Part shown: positions 35,844 to 45,156 of the stretch, piece by piece | Numbering within the stretch: the first letter of the stretch is position 1 | How the letters are laid out: each line of letters begins with the position of its first letter | Source of the DNA: Pelagibacterium halotolerans B2 | Lineage (GTDB): Bacteria; Pseudomonadota; Alphaproteobacteria; Rhizobiales; Devosiaceae | NCBI RefSeq assembly: GCF_000230555.1 | Contig: NC_016078.1 | Coordinates: 3,805,001 to 3,869,000, forward strand | Direction of reading: 5' to 3' | DNA: 64,000 nt | Translations under genes and position numbers: made by a program | The notes under the pieces: generated by a model | Database searches by the model: none | What the model was told of the DNA's origin: nothing | What the model saw: only the letters and a program-made list of their open reading frames with translations

Positions 35844-37304
35844 GTGAACCGAGCATCCCGCCCCCAGAAATTTCTGTCGATTTTCCCAAGCGTTGCGCTC
35901 CCCATGTATCTTGCGTTGCTCGATCAGACGATCGTCGCAGCCGCATTGCCTGCGATAGCAGCCGATATCGGAGGTGTGGATTCGATTACCTGGGTCGTCC
36001 TTGCCTATTTGCTGACCGCAACCGTTGCCGCACCGACATATGGCAAGCTTGGAGACATGTTCAGCAAGAGGCGCATGCTTATCATGGCGCTCGCAGTTGC
36101 AGTCTGCGGAAGCGTGATTTGTATGTGTTCAAACTCCATTTCGGGTCTGATCGCCGGGCGCCTCGTACAGGGTTTAGGAGGGGGAGGGCTAATGGCCTTG
36201 TCTCACTCCTTGTTAGCCGATGTCGTGCCTCCTCGTGAACGCGCCCGTTTTCAAGGCGTTTTTTCATCGGTCGGGATGTTGGCCAGTACCACCGGACCTG
36301 TGCTTGGTGGTGTGATGGCGCAAGCGTTTGGGTGGCAGAGTATTTTTGCCGTCACAATTCCACTGGCATGCTTGGCCATGGTGCTAGCTTTAAGGCTACC
36401 CGCCGGCATGAACAGAGCGACGGGCGCGCGCTTTGACTTTCTCGGTCTTGCGTTGTTGGTCGCTGTTGCTGCTCCCCTGCTCGTTGCTCTTCACAACCTG
36501 CAAAGCCTTTCTGGGCTCGGCTTGTCATTGGCGCTGTTCGTCGTTTCAGCGTTTAGCCTCGTGGGGCTTCATGTTCGCGAACGGCGCGTCGCAGTGCCGT
36601 TTATTGCTCTCGACTTGGTGCTCGATGCCAATGTCTGGCGCTGTTGCGCAATTGCGGCGTGCCATGGCGCAGGGCTCGTTTCAATTCTTACGTTCTTGCC
36701 GCTTTACATGGGCTTGGTATTCGGTGCCACAGGGCTTGAGATCGGATTGGCGCTGCTGCCGGTCACTATCGGCATTGCATTCGGTTCGACACTAACCGGC
36801 GCTGCCATCAGCAGGACGGGTTACACCGCGCGTTTCTCTTGTGTCGGCCTTTCTCTGGCATCTGGTCTGATGGTGATACTTGCAGTCTTTCCCCACACCA
36901 CTGCGAGTTGGCTCTTATCAGCCCATCTGGCTGCCATCGCGTTTGGTCTGGGTACGGCAATGGGAGCTGTGATCATCACGTCGCAGCTCGCTGCGGGAAT
37001 AGAGCGTATCGGCGCGGTCGCCGGTCTCGTACAGCTGTTTCGATCCATCGGCGCTGCTTTGGGTACTGCACTGGCGGGGCTGGCGCTATTTGGGTACGTC
37101 AATGTCTCAGGTGAAATGCCGTTGGAAACGCTCAACGTGTTCATCTCCCAAACGGGAGACAATTTGGACGCAGCGATAGAGCTTGACCGGAGCCAGGCCG
37201 AAGTCATCAGTTCAGGCTTCAGAGTGCTCTTTATCACCATCGCGATCTTTCCTGCGTTCGGTGCGCTTTTAGCGGGCTCCCTGCCGATGAAGAGGCTTAC
37301 TTAG
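35844..37304 (+). CDS. MFS efflux transporter, DHA2 (EmrB/QacA) family
   Basis: A 486-residue inner-membrane protein with about fourteen helices, as usual for DHA2 drug:proton antiporters. Motif features include LALLDQTIVAAALPAIAADI in helix 1, KLGDMFSKRRML (motif A) and the helix-5 motif GLGGGGLMAL with later GPVLGG. The only available start is GTG at 35844, with a poor ribosome-binding site. It follows the DHDPS-family gene by 50 bp and faces the LysR gene, which ends 9 bp away. Whether it exports a toxic compound or a pathway intermediate cannot be told. Confidence 0.9.
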   Translation: MNRASRPQKFLSIFPSVALPMYLALLDQTIVAAALPAIAADIGGVDSITWVVLAYLLTATVAAPTYGKLGDMFSKRRMLIMALAVAVCGSVICMCSNSISGLIAGRLVQGLGGGGLMALSHSLLADVVPPRERARFQGVFSSVGMLASTTGPVLGGVMAQAFGWQSIFAVTIPLACLAMVLALRLPAGMNRATGARFDFLGLALLVAVAAPLLVALHNLQSLSGLGLSLALFVVSAFSLVGLHVRERRVAVPFIALDLVLDANVWRCCAIAACHGAGLVSILTFLPLYMGLVFGATGLEIGLALLPVTIGIAFGSTLTGAAISRTGYTARFSCVGLSLASGLMVILAVFPHTTASWLLSAHLAAIAFGLGTAMGAVIITSQLAAGIERIGAVAGLVQLFRSIGAALGTALAGLALFGYVNVSGEMPLETLNVFISQTGDNLDAAIELDRSQAEVISSGFRVLFITIAIFPAFGALLAGSLPMKRLT

Positions 37305-37313
37305 GTCGCAGCT

Positions 37314-38201
37314 TCATTCAAAAGCGGCTACAAGCGCTTCCCGGATTTTGGCGCGCAGATCCGGAGCCAATCCGCGACGAGATTTGAGCATGATAGGGCG
37401 TTGCAAGGTCGGCTCAACGATGCGTCTCGCCACCAAGTCCGGACCAAGCTGTTCGGCGTTTATCGATCGCGCGCCTATAACGGTTGTCCCGAATCCGGCC
37501 CTTACGACCCTTTTGCGCGGTTCAAACCCGTCCACCTCCATGTGAATGTTGGCGATGAGCTGGTGTTTGCGCGCAGCGTCCTCGAAAAATTGACGCAACG
37601 GGTTTCCCGAAGACGGAAGTATGAGATTTGAACCAGCAACTTGCGCCAAGCTCATGTCTCCGCTGCCGTGGCTGGAATGTGTCACACAGTAAAGGTCTTC
37701 CCATGCAAGTGGTTCTTCGCTGGATTGAGTTGCCTCAGTCAGCTGCACAGCAACGTCAGCCTTGTCCGTCCGCACCAACTCGTCGGCGAATGCCGTACGT
37801 GCGTCGATAACGTGCAATGAATAGTCGGGCATTAACTTGCTGAAAGAGGCGTACAAGGCAGGTGTCAAGGTAGAGGCAAGTGAAGGGATGATTGCCAGTC
37901 TTATCGTCTCCCGCATTGTCTTGCATGCGGACTGGCGAAGGATATCGCCTTCCGCCTCATCGATCCGATCAATGATCTCGGCGGCATGACCGACGAATAG
38001 GTGACCGAGAAGTGTCAACTCCATTCCAGTCGGCTTGCGCTCGAAAAGCATGCCGCCAATCAGGCGCTCGATCTCGCCAAGATGATAGCTGAGAGCCGGT
38101 TGAGCGACATTGAGTGCGCGCGCGGCTGCCGATACCGACCCATGATCGGCCACAGACAAAACGTACCGCATTCGTCTTATGTCAAGGAAGCCTTTTGCCA
38201 T
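37314..38201 (-). CDS. LysR-family transcriptional regulator
   Basis: A 295-residue LysR-type regulator. The helix-turn-helix lies in residues 8-66 (MRYVLSVADHGSVSAAARAL, NVAQPALSYHLGEIE). The effector-binding domain follows from about residue 95. It is divergent from the second peptide-type ABC operon across a 259-bp region containing a T-N11-A box at 38211-38229. It most likely activates that operon on binding a substrate or product of the hydratase/RraA pathway. Confidence 0.93.
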   Translation of the reverse strand: MAKGFLDIRRMRYVLSVADHGSVSAAARALNVAQPALSYHLGEIERLIGGMLFERKPTGMELTLLGHLFVGHAAEIIDRIDEAEGDILRQSACKTMRETIRLAIIPSLASTLTPALYASFSKLMPDYSLHVIDARTAFADELVRTDKADVAVQLTEATQSSEEPLAWEDLYCVTHSSHGSGDMSLAQVAGSNLILPSSGNPLRQFFEDAARKHQLIANIHMEVDGFEPRKRVVRAGFGTTVIGARSINAEQLGPDLVARRIVEPTLQRPIMLKSRRGLAPDLRAKIREALVAAFE

Positions 38202-38210
38202 TCGCCACTG

Positions 38211-38229
38211 CCATACAGAAACTTTATGG
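38211..38229. promoter_or_regulatory. LysR-type T-N11-A box
   Basis: CCATA (38211-38215) and TATGG (38225-38229) flank nine bases, giving the interrupted dyad with T-N11-A spacing typical of LysR recognition sites. It lies 10 bp upstream of the lysR start, the usual position for a site serving both autoregulation and activation of the divergent operon. Confidence 0.5.
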
Positions 38230-38460
38230 CTGCATCAAAACTCTATAGTGGCGGCTTGGCAAGTACGACCATAGGATGTGTCTTGTTCAGGTCGGAGGAT
38301 CGACAAACGCTTATCCTTGGATGTGGCGTTCAAAGAGTGCCTGAACGGAAAGCGCCACAGCGCTGCGAACAGTCTCAGCGGTGACTTCTTTTTCTGGCTC
38401 CTGCCAATGTGCAGATGGGCCTTGGGAAGATCTGTGCCGAAAACATGCAGGAGGAGAACA

Positions 38461-39963
38461 ATGCTTAAAATTTTGAACGCCGCCGGTCTCGCCGCGGTAA
38501 CAACGTTGCTTGTCGGAGCCGCTTCTGTCCAAGCGCAGGACACATCTCTGACAATCGCCTTGCCGGCCGAGCCTGCCGATATCGACGGCTGCAATACGAC
38601 GGTGACTGGCATCGGTGTAATCGTCAAAGAAAACATTGTCGAGACATTGACCACGCTCGATTCGGAAGACAGCACGGTGCAGCCGCGTCTGGCAACCGAT
38701 TGGGAAGACATCGGTGACGGCACCTGGCAAATTAGTTTGCGCGAAGGGGTCACCTTTCACGATGGCTCTCCCTTCAACGCCGAGGCCGTGGCCTTCGCCG
38801 TTGAGCGCATGCAGTCGAGTGCGATTGCATGCCGCGACCGCACCAAGATCGCTGGCGTTGAGCTGACGACCGAGATCGTTGATGAGCACACCATCAACAT
38901 CCACGCAGAACCGTCCCAAGTCCTGATGCCGACACTGCTCAGCTTCATCGGGGCCGTTTCGCCCAACACGCCAGCCGATGCAATCAGTCGCGCGCCGGTC
39001 GGAACGGGCCCCTTCCAGTTTGCAAGCTGGGATAGCAATGGTATCGCGGTAACAGCCTTTGAGGATTACTGGGGAGAAGAGCCGCAGGTGAGCGATGCCC
39101 TGTACGTGTTCCGTGGGGAGTCGGCACTGCGCGCGGCGATGGTGGAAATTGGAGAAGCGGACATTGCCCACGACATTGCACCTCAGGATGCGATGACCGA
39201 AATGGACGTGCCTTTCCTGAATGGTGAGACGACCCGCATTCGAATGGTTATGGAACCGCCGCTCGATGATATTAGAGTCCGCGAGGCACTAAACCTAGCA
39301 TTCGATCGCGAAGCGCTAGTCGGCACCATTCTGAGCGACAGGGCCGAAATCGCTACCCAATTCATTCTCCCCAAGATCAATGGTCACAACCCTGATCTTG
39401 AGCCATGGCCCTACGATCCTGCTAGAGCTGAAGCTCTGCTCGAAGAAGCGCGTGCGGACGGTGTAGATGTCGACACGGAAATGCGCCTGATCGGACGCAT
39501 CGGATTCTTTCCCAACCAGGAAGAGATGTTGCAGGTCATCCAGCAGATGTGGAGCCAGGTGGGCCTCAACGTCCGGCTCGAGATGATGGAATCGGCTGAC
39601 TGGCTGGAGCTGGTGAATCGCCCCTACCCTGAAGATCGCGGTCCTATGCTCATTCAAGAGCAGCACGATAACAATAACGGCGATGCATCATTCACAATGC
39701 ACTTCCGCTATCACTCCGACGGTCAGCAAACCGAACTGAGCGACCCGCGTATCGATGCGCTTATCGAACAAGCTCAGATCGCTACAGGCGACGAACGCAC
39801 CCAATCGTTCCAGGAAGCAAATCGCATCATTGCAGATGAGATCATTCCTGCGGTCCCGATGTACCATATGGTTAGCTACATGCGCGTGAGCCCAGCCATC
39901 GACTATGAGCCCAACAGTCTCAGCCTCATCCAGCTCGAGCTCGCCGATATAACCTTCAATTGA
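38461..39963 (+). CDS. Peptide-type ABC transporter, substrate-binding protein (family 5), second system
   Basis: A 500-residue periplasmic binding protein of the SBP_bac_5 family. A signal peptide covers about residues 1-25, ending SVQAQD. Family marks are LATDWEDIGDGTWQISLREG, VTFHDGSPFNAEAVAF and PVGTGPFQF. The ATG follows AGGAGGAG at good spacing. It heads an operon of two permeases, a fused ATPase, a hydratase-like enzyme and an RraA protein, suggesting import of a compound catabolised through 2-oxo acids. A stem-loop follows its stop. Confidence 0.95.
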   Translation: MLKILNAAGLAAVTTLLVGAASVQAQDTSLTIALPAEPADIDGCNTTVTGIGVIVKENIVETLTTLDSEDSTVQPRLATDWEDIGDGTWQISLREGVTFHDGSPFNAEAVAFAVERMQSSAIACRDRTKIAGVELTTEIVDEHTINIHAEPSQVLMPTLLSFIGAVSPNTPADAISRAPVGTGPFQFASWDSNGIAVTAFEDYWGEEPQVSDALYVFRGESALRAAMVEIGEADIAHDIAPQDAMTEMDVPFLNGETTRIRMVMEPPLDDIRVREALNLAFDREALVGTILSDRAEIATQFILPKINGHNPDLEPWPYDPARAEALLEEARADGVDVDTEMRLIGRIGFFPNQEEMLQVIQQMWSQVGLNVRLEMMESADWLELVNRPYPEDRGPMLIQEQHDNNNGDASFTMHFRYHSDGQQTELSDPRIDALIEQAQIATGDERTQSFQEANRIIADEIIPAVPMYHMVSYMRVSPAIDYEPNSLSLIQLELADITFN

Positions 39964-39969
39964 TGTGTT

Positions 39970-39997
39970 GGTCCGGCTGCCAAAAGGCAGTCGGGCC
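39970..39997 (+). other. Intercistronic stem-loop after second binding-protein gene
   Basis: A 12-bp stem with two G-T wobbles: GGTCCGGCTGCC (39970-39981) with GGCAGTCGGGCC (39986-39997) around an AAAA loop. It starts 7 bp after the stop and ends just before the ribosome-binding site of the permease gene. It parallels the stem-loops at 6801, 23477 and 50650. Confidence 0.72.
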
Positions 39998-40023
39998 CAT
40001 CCTCCACAAGGAGCGTGCCTGCT

Positions 40024-40941
40024 ATGGTTTTCCTGCTCGCCAAGCGTACGATATGGAGCGCCGTTTCGCTCTTGGGGCTCGTCGTCTTCGTTTTCTTCAT
40101 GGCAAGGCTGACGGGGTCACCTGTCGATCTCTACCTCCCACTGGACGCGCCCAACGCGATGCGCCAAGAGTTCCAGCAGCTCTACGGATTCGATCTGCCT
40201 GTTTGGCAGCAGTTTCTCAAATTTCTGGGCGATCTCGCGTCATTCGACTTCGGAGACTCCCTGCGTCAGGGACGGCCCGCGCTTGATCTGGTGTTGCAGG
40301 CACTGCCTACGACGTTGTTGCTTGCACTGTATTCAATCGGCACGGCGCTGTTTGTAGCGGTCATCACGGGGGCCCTTGCCGCCTGGAAGCCTAATTCCGT
40401 ATTTGATCGCATCGCAACGATCTTGTCGCTGATCAGCGCAAGTCTGCCCAATTTTTGGGTCGCAATTGTCGGCGTACTGATATTTGCAGTGACCCTGCGC
40501 TGGGTTCCGACTTCCGGGACCGGGTCCGTCCCGCAATGGATATTGCCGGTTCTGGTCCTTGCCATTCGTCCGGCCGGCCTGATCGTTCAGGTGGCCAGAA
40601 GCTCGATGATCAGCGTCTTGTCTTCGGCCTACGTTAAAACGGCCAAGGCCAAGGGCGTGACCCCCCGCCGCCTAATATTCATCCACGCCTTGCGCAACGC
40701 CATGTTGCCCGTCATCACGGTGGCCGGGGACCAGGCGGCCGGCATCATTAACGGAGCGGTCATCGTGGAAACTATTTTCGGGTTTCCCGGGGTTGGACGG
40801 CTGATGATTGAATCGATCACCTACCGCGACTTCGCGGTTATCCAGGCCGGCGTCTTGGTGACAGCTGTCGCGATCTTTGTACTCAACGTCTCGATCGATA
40901 TCGCCTACGCCATTCTCGACCCGCGGACACGGTCAAACTGA
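40024..40941 (+). CDS. Peptide-type ABC transporter permease (DppB-like), second system
   Basis: A 305-residue DppB-family permease with an N-terminal helix (RTIWSAVSLLGLVVFVFFMA) and about six membrane segments. SAYVKTAKAKGVTPRRLIF is the EAA-type loop that contacts the ATPase, and ETIFGFPGVGRLMIESITYRD closes the protein. AAGGAG at 40008-40013 favours the ATG at 40024, although the GTG at 40015 is in frame. It is one base apart from the second permease gene. Confidence 0.94.
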   Translation: MVFLLAKRTIWSAVSLLGLVVFVFFMARLTGSPVDLYLPLDAPNAMRQEFQQLYGFDLPVWQQFLKFLGDLASFDFGDSLRQGRPALDLVLQALPTTLLLALYSIGTALFVAVITGALAAWKPNSVFDRIATILSLISASLPNFWVAIVGVLIFAVTLRWVPTSGTGSVPQWILPVLVLAIRPAGLIVQVARSSMISVLSSAYVKTAKAKGVTPRRLIFIHALRNAMLPVITVAGDQAAGIINGAVIVETIFGFPGVGRLMIESITYRDFAVIQAGVLVTAVAIFVLNVSIDIAYAILDPRTRSN

Positions 40942-40942
40942 G

Positions 40943-41875
40943 ATGGCGCAAATGACACTTAGCATCCCAAAAAGCAAACCGGCCGCGCATACTCACCCCA
41001 TGAGCTCGGCATTCCGACTGTTGTTGCGCGACAAGTTCGCCCTCGTTTCGGTCAGCTTTCTCCTGCTGGTATTCGTCAGTGCCGTGCTGGGACCATTGTT
41101 CCTGGGAGATATCGGCACCAGTATGAACCTTAGAGCCCGCAACGCGCCGCCTTTCGAACTCGAACGTGGGTTCTGGTACATATTGGGTGGCGATCCTCTG
41201 GGGCGCTCGATTCTGGCACGGATCATCCTGGCAGCCCAAACCACCCTTCTGATTGCCGGGTCGACCGTTTTGGTGTCGGCGACAGTGGGCGTAACGCTGG
41301 GGCTGATCGCTGGGTATCGCGGGGGCTTTATGAGCGACGCGATCCTGCGTGTCACTGACATCATCATGAGCTTTCCGTCACTGCTTCTCGCGCTTGTCGT
41401 GCTCTACGTCTTTGACCCTTCGGTTCTCAACGTCGTCATTGTGCTCGCTGTTACGCGTATCCCGGTCTTCCTGCGCACAACCCGTGCGGAAGTGATGGAA
41501 ATTCGCAGCCGTATGTTCGTCATATCGGCAGAAGTGACCGGAGCAAGCGTTTTTCGGGTCGTCACGCGTCACATCCTTCCGATGGTGGCTCCGACAATCG
41601 CGACACTGATGACGATCGACTTTGCTTTCGTCATGCTTGCCGAGGCTAGCCTCAGCTTTCTGGGCCTAGGCGTGCAGGCCCCCGATGTCACCTGGGGTGT
41701 CATGGTCTCTGAAGGGCGCGGTTATCTCGCCACGGCATGGTGGCTTTCCTTCTGGCCCGGCCTAGCGATTACGCTTGTCACGATGTCGCTCAACATCGTC
41801 TCCAACTGGCTGCGCATTGCGACAGATCCTGTTCAGCGTTGGCGCCTGGAATCCGAGGTTAACTCCAATGAGTAA
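40943..41875 (+). CDS. Peptide-type ABC transporter permease (DppC-like), second system
   Basis: A 310-residue DppC-family permease. After a cytoplasmic N-terminus comes the first helix (FALVSVSFLLLVFVSAVLG). The family segment LGGDPLGRSILARI, an EAA-like loop around MFVISAEVTGAS and the C-terminal EASLSFLGLGVQAPDVTWG follow. Its 3' end overlaps the ATPase start by 8 bp, which supports coupled translation. Confidence 0.94.
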   Translation: MAQMTLSIPKSKPAAHTHPMSSAFRLLLRDKFALVSVSFLLLVFVSAVLGPLFLGDIGTSMNLRARNAPPFELERGFWYILGGDPLGRSILARIILAAQTTLLIAGSTVLVSATVGVTLGLIAGYRGGFMSDAILRVTDIIMSFPSLLLALVVLYVFDPSVLNVVIVLAVTRIPVFLRTTRAEVMEIRSRMFVISAEVTGASVFRVVTRHILPMVAPTIATLMTIDFAFVMLAEASLSFLGLGVQAPDVTWGVMVSEGRGYLATAWWLSFWPGLAITLVTMSLNIVSNWLRIATDPVQRWRLESEVNSNE

Positions 41876-43520
41876 GTCCCTTCTCGAGGTCAAAAACCTA
41901 TCTGTCGAATTTCGCGCAAATCGCTCCGTGGTCCCTGCAGTCCGGAACGTCAGCTGGACCATTTCTCGCGGCGAAACGCTCGCAATCTTGGGTGAGAGCG
42001 GCTCAGGAAAATCGGTGAGTGCCTCGGCCGTCATGGGATTAATCGACTGCCCTCCCGGCCGCATTACGTCCGGCCAGGCGATTTTCCAAGGTGCTGATCT
42101 TCTGAAACTATCGCCAACCGACCGGCGCCAGATCAACGGCCGGAAGATTGCGATGATATTTCAGGACCCGCTGGCCCATCTCAATCCCGTCTACCCGGTC
42201 GGCTGGCAAATTGCCGAGGCGATGCGTATCCACGGAACGGATGCGCGAAAGGCCCGACAACGGACCATCGAGCTTCTGGACCGGGTGGGTTTGCCTAATC
42301 CCGCACAACGATTTGATGATTTTCCCCATCAATTCTCAGGCGGCCAGCGCCAACGCATCATGATTGCCATGGCCGTTGCCTTGAAACCCGATGTTTTGAT
42401 CGCAGACGAGCCGACAACGGCTCTCGATGTGACCGTGCAGGCCCAAATACTAGACCTGCTCAAAGAGCTCCAGCAGGAAACAGGGATGGGGTTGCTGCTG
42501 ATCACCCATGACCTCGGGGTGGTGGCGCAGATCGCCGATCGATTGGTTGTGATGAAAGACGGTCAGGTGGTCGAGAGCGGTGACGTGCTCGATGTCTTTC
42601 AAAGCCCCAAGCATGATTATACCCGGATGTTGTTGGAGGCAGTTCCGGGCAAGGCAGCCTTCAGAGAGCCAAAGAAGAACGATGAGGTGCTCATTGAAGT
42701 GCGCAACCTCGTCAAGGAATACAGGCTCTCGTCAAACCCGTTCTCGTCCAACGGCAGTGGAGTGCTCAGAGCACTTGACGATGTTAGCTTCGATCTCAAG
42801 AGATCAGAAACACTGGGAATTGTGGGCGAATCCGGCTCCGGCAAGACCACCGTGGCGCGCGCCCTGCTGCGCCTGACGCAGCCAACGTCTGGCTCGATAG
42901 CCTATAGAGGCAAAGACATTTTTGGCTTCAACCGCAGCGAGATGTTTGATTTCAGGCGGAAGCTGCAGGTGGTCTTTCAGGATCCCACGGCATCTCTCAA
43001 TCCACGCATGAGTGTGTTTGATATCATCTCAGAGCCTTGGATCATTCACAAGGACGTCGTGCCGCGCCGCGATTGGGCTGACGCCGTAGCGGACCTGCTC
43101 GAACAGGTCGGCCTCCATCCCGATCACGCAACACGGTATCCGCACCAGTTTTCCGGCGGCCAGCGTCAACGTATCGCAATAGCCCGCGCTTTGGCCCTCA
43201 AACCTGAAATCATCCTTTGCGATGAAGCCGTGTCAGCTTTGGACGTTTCGGTGCAGGCCCAGGTTATTGCCCTTCTCAAGGATCTGCAGGAACGTCATGG
43301 ACTTGCCTACATATTTATTGCCCACGACTTACCCCTTGTGCGCGATTTCGCTGATCGTGTGCTGGTCATGAGCAAAGGCAAAGTGGTTGAACAGGGTACC
43401 ACCCGCAGCATCTTCGATGCGCCAGCCCATCCCTACACAATGGATCTCATTAAAGCGAGCCCGGAGCCCGACCCATCCTTGTACCGAAACACCATTGTGC
43501 TGGAGTCGGCTGAACTATGA
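41868..43520 (+). CDS. Fused peptide-type ABC transporter ATPase, second system
   Basis: A 550-residue ATPase with two nucleotide-binding domains. The first has GESGSGKSV near residue 40, FSGGQRQRIM and VLIADEPTTALDV; the second has GESGSGKTT around residue 320, FSGGQRQRIA and IILCDEAVSALDV. A peptide-transporter C-terminal tail (HPYTMDLIKASP) closes the protein. It is similar in architecture to the ATPase at 8669-10324, so the two importers are paralogous systems with different catabolic partners. It overlaps the hydratase gene by 4 bp (ATGA). Confidence 0.95.
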   Translation: MSKSLLEVKNLSVEFRANRSVVPAVRNVSWTISRGETLAILGESGSGKSVSASAVMGLIDCPPGRITSGQAIFQGADLLKLSPTDRRQINGRKIAMIFQDPLAHLNPVYPVGWQIAEAMRIHGTDARKARQRTIELLDRVGLPNPAQRFDDFPHQFSGGQRQRIMIAMAVALKPDVLIADEPTTALDVTVQAQILDLLKELQQETGMGLLLITHDLGVVAQIADRLVVMKDGQVVESGDVLDVFQSPKHDYTRMLLEAVPGKAAFREPKKNDEVLIEVRNLVKEYRLSSNPFSSNGSGVLRALDDVSFDLKRSETLGIVGESGSGKTTVARALLRLTQPTSGSIAYRGKDIFGFNRSEMFDFRRKLQVVFQDPTASLNPRMSVFDIISEPWIIHKDVVPRRDWADAVADLLEQVGLHPDHATRYPHQFSGGQRQRIAIARALALKPEIILCDEAVSALDVSVQAQVIALLKDLQERHGLAYIFIAHDLPLVRDFADRVLVMSKGKVVEQGTTRSIFDAPAHPYTMDLIKASPEPDPSLYRNTIVLESAEL

Positions 43521-44275
43521 CGCTCGATCATCTTGAACAAGCCGCTAACCAGATCGGCCTCGCCCGACAGCGCGCGCTGATTGACAACCTTCCCGATCAT
43601 CTTGTCCCACAAGACGAGGACAATGCGTATTCGATACAGGAAATCCGCGTTCCTCGCGCGGATACGGTGGGTTGGAAAGTTTCTCCACCATCTCCCAGCA
43701 AGCCGTTTCGGTGCGCACCCATCGCGCGCTCGGCTCTGATCGAGAATGGAGGAGTCGTTCCGGGCTACCTCGGCGTCACCGAAATCGAAGTAGAAGTTGC
43801 GCTGGTCTTGGGTGAGGACATCATTCCTGGTGATCGCCCTCTTGCACATGACCGCTTGGCCGCGTCGATAGCCGGAGCATGTCTTGCTGTCGAAGTGCTG
43901 GGATCATGTTTCACCGACAGAAAACGCGTTCCCGAACTGTGCACGCTGGCCGATCAGCAGTCCAATAGCGGCCTGATCCTTGGGCCGATTTTGCCTGACT
44001 GGCAAGAGCAGGATCTTGAACACGTCAAGCCCGTTCTCTCTCTCAATCTGAGGGAGACCGTCACTGTGCAAAAGCCTATGCCGTCCACGCAAGCAATCTA
44101 TGAGGCGCTGAGTGGACTGGCGGGGCATGCCGCGCGCCGCGGCAGACCACTTCGCCGCGACCAAGTTGTCATCACAGGTGCGCGCGTCGGACCCATTCCA
44201 CTCAATGTGGGCGACGCGTTCACCGCGTTAGCCGAAGGATTTGGAAGCGTTGCAGGAAAGCTCTTGCGACCTTGA
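43517..44275 (+). CDS. 2-keto-4-pentenoate hydratase/fumarylacetoacetase-family protein
   Basis: A 252-residue protein of the fumarylacetoacetate-hydrolase superfamily, hydratase (MhpD/DmpE) branch. It shows the VGWKVSPPSPSKPF substrate loop, a metal-ligand Glu segment VTEIEVEVALVLGEDI, and AGACLAVEVLGSCF. Such enzymes hydrate 2-hydroxydienoates or decarboxylate oxalocrotonates in meta-cleavage pathways. It is coupled to the ATPase gene and followed by an RraA protein with an intact R-D motif. Together they would yield a 4-hydroxy-2-oxo acid and split it; this is inference. Confidence 0.86.
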   Translation: MTLDHLEQAANQIGLARQRALIDNLPDHLVPQDEDNAYSIQEIRVPRADTVGWKVSPPSPSKPFRCAPIARSALIENGGVVPGYLGVTEIEVEVALVLGEDIIPGDRPLAHDRLAASIAGACLAVEVLGSCFTDRKRVPELCTLADQQSNSGLILGPILPDWQEQDLEHVKPVLSLNLRETVTVQKPMPSTQAIYEALSGLAGHAARRGRPLRRDQVVITGARVGPIPLNVGDAFTALAEGFGSVAGKLLRP

Positions 44276-44291
44276 ATTGGAGGAACATTTA

Positions 44292-44948
44292 ATGATCGGC
44301 AATCGTATTAATCCATTGGCCAACCGTCCGTCAGCCGAACTACTGGATCGGATGCGGGTGCTGCCCGTGGCAAATATCAGCGATGTCATGGCGCGACTTG
44401 AAGCGGGTGGACCGCGTATTCGGCCCCTCCATACTGGAGGCGCACTCTGTGGCCCCGCCTTCACGGTCAAGACCAGGCCAGGTGACAATCTCTTCGTCCA
44501 TCACGCACTCGATCTTGCAGAACCCGGAGATGTCCTGGTTGTCGATGGTGGAGGCGATCTTACCAATGCGTTGATGGGTGAAATGATGCTTGCCTACGCC
44601 GAAAAGCGCGGACTGGCAGGTGTGGTGCTCAACGGCGCAATGCGAGACTATGGCTATATCCGTGCCAATTCTTTTCCGGTCTATGCCGCTGGAATCACAC
44701 ATAGAGGGCCCTACAAGAACGGGCCCGGTGAAATAAATGTCCCAGTCGCATTCGATGGTATGGTCATCAGCCCGGGCGGCATCATGGTTGGTGATGACGA
44801 CGGCGTTGTTTGCGTCCCGCTCGATCACGCCCTAGCGACGGTCGAAGCCGCTGAAAAAAAACAAAGCGCTGAGCGTCGCCAGATGGAGGCGATCTTGGAA
44901 GGAACAAATGATCGATCTTGGGTCCAGCAAGCTATCGCCAATATTTGA
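44292..44948 (+). CDS. RraA-family protein, R-D type, at end of second ABC operon
   Basis: A 218-residue RraA/HMG-aldolase-fold protein. Segments include VANISDVMARLEAGGP, FTVKTRPGDNLFVHHAL, DVLVVDGGGDLTNALMGEM, VVLNGAMRDYGYI (Arg-Asp pair retained) and SPGGIMVGDDDGVVCVP. Retention of Arg-Asp suggests real aldolase or decarboxylase activity. TTGGAGGAAC precedes the ATG. As the last gene after the hydratase, it is well placed to cleave a 4-hydroxy-2-oxo acid. Confidence 0.9.
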   Translation: MIGNRINPLANRPSAELLDRMRVLPVANISDVMARLEAGGPRIRPLHTGGALCGPAFTVKTRPGDNLFVHHALDLAEPGDVLVVDGGGDLTNALMGEMMLAYAEKRGLAGVVLNGAMRDYGYIRANSFPVYAAGITHRGPYKNGPGEINVPVAFDGMVISPGGIMVGDDDGVVCVPLDHALATVEAAEKKQSAERRQMEAILEGTNDRSWVQQAIANI

Positions 44949-45063
44949 GGTCGGCGTGATGAACAGCGAGATAGGCGAAGACAATGCATCGCGAGTCGGC
45001 CGCAGATTTTGAATGTTGATGAGTTGCCGCATATCCATAGCTGTTTGAATGTCCGCTAATTGA

Positions 45064-45089
45064 GTCAGGCAACTTGAAAGCTGCCTGAC
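45064..45089. terminator. Stem-loop between RraA gene and recombinase gene
   Basis: GTCAGGCA (45064-45071) pairs perfectly with TGCCTGAC (45082-45089) over a ten-base loop. It lies 116 bp downstream of the second ABC operon and about 70 bp upstream of the recombinase. It may be a terminator or part of the recombinase unit's own flanking structure. A further GGCC-n5-GGCC dyad sits just before the recombinase ribosome-binding site. Confidence 0.5.
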
Positions 45090-45156
45090 GGCTAACGGCC
45101 CCATCGCCACCGATATGCGTTTCTTCTCCGGCCAACACGGCCGAAGGAGAACACAA

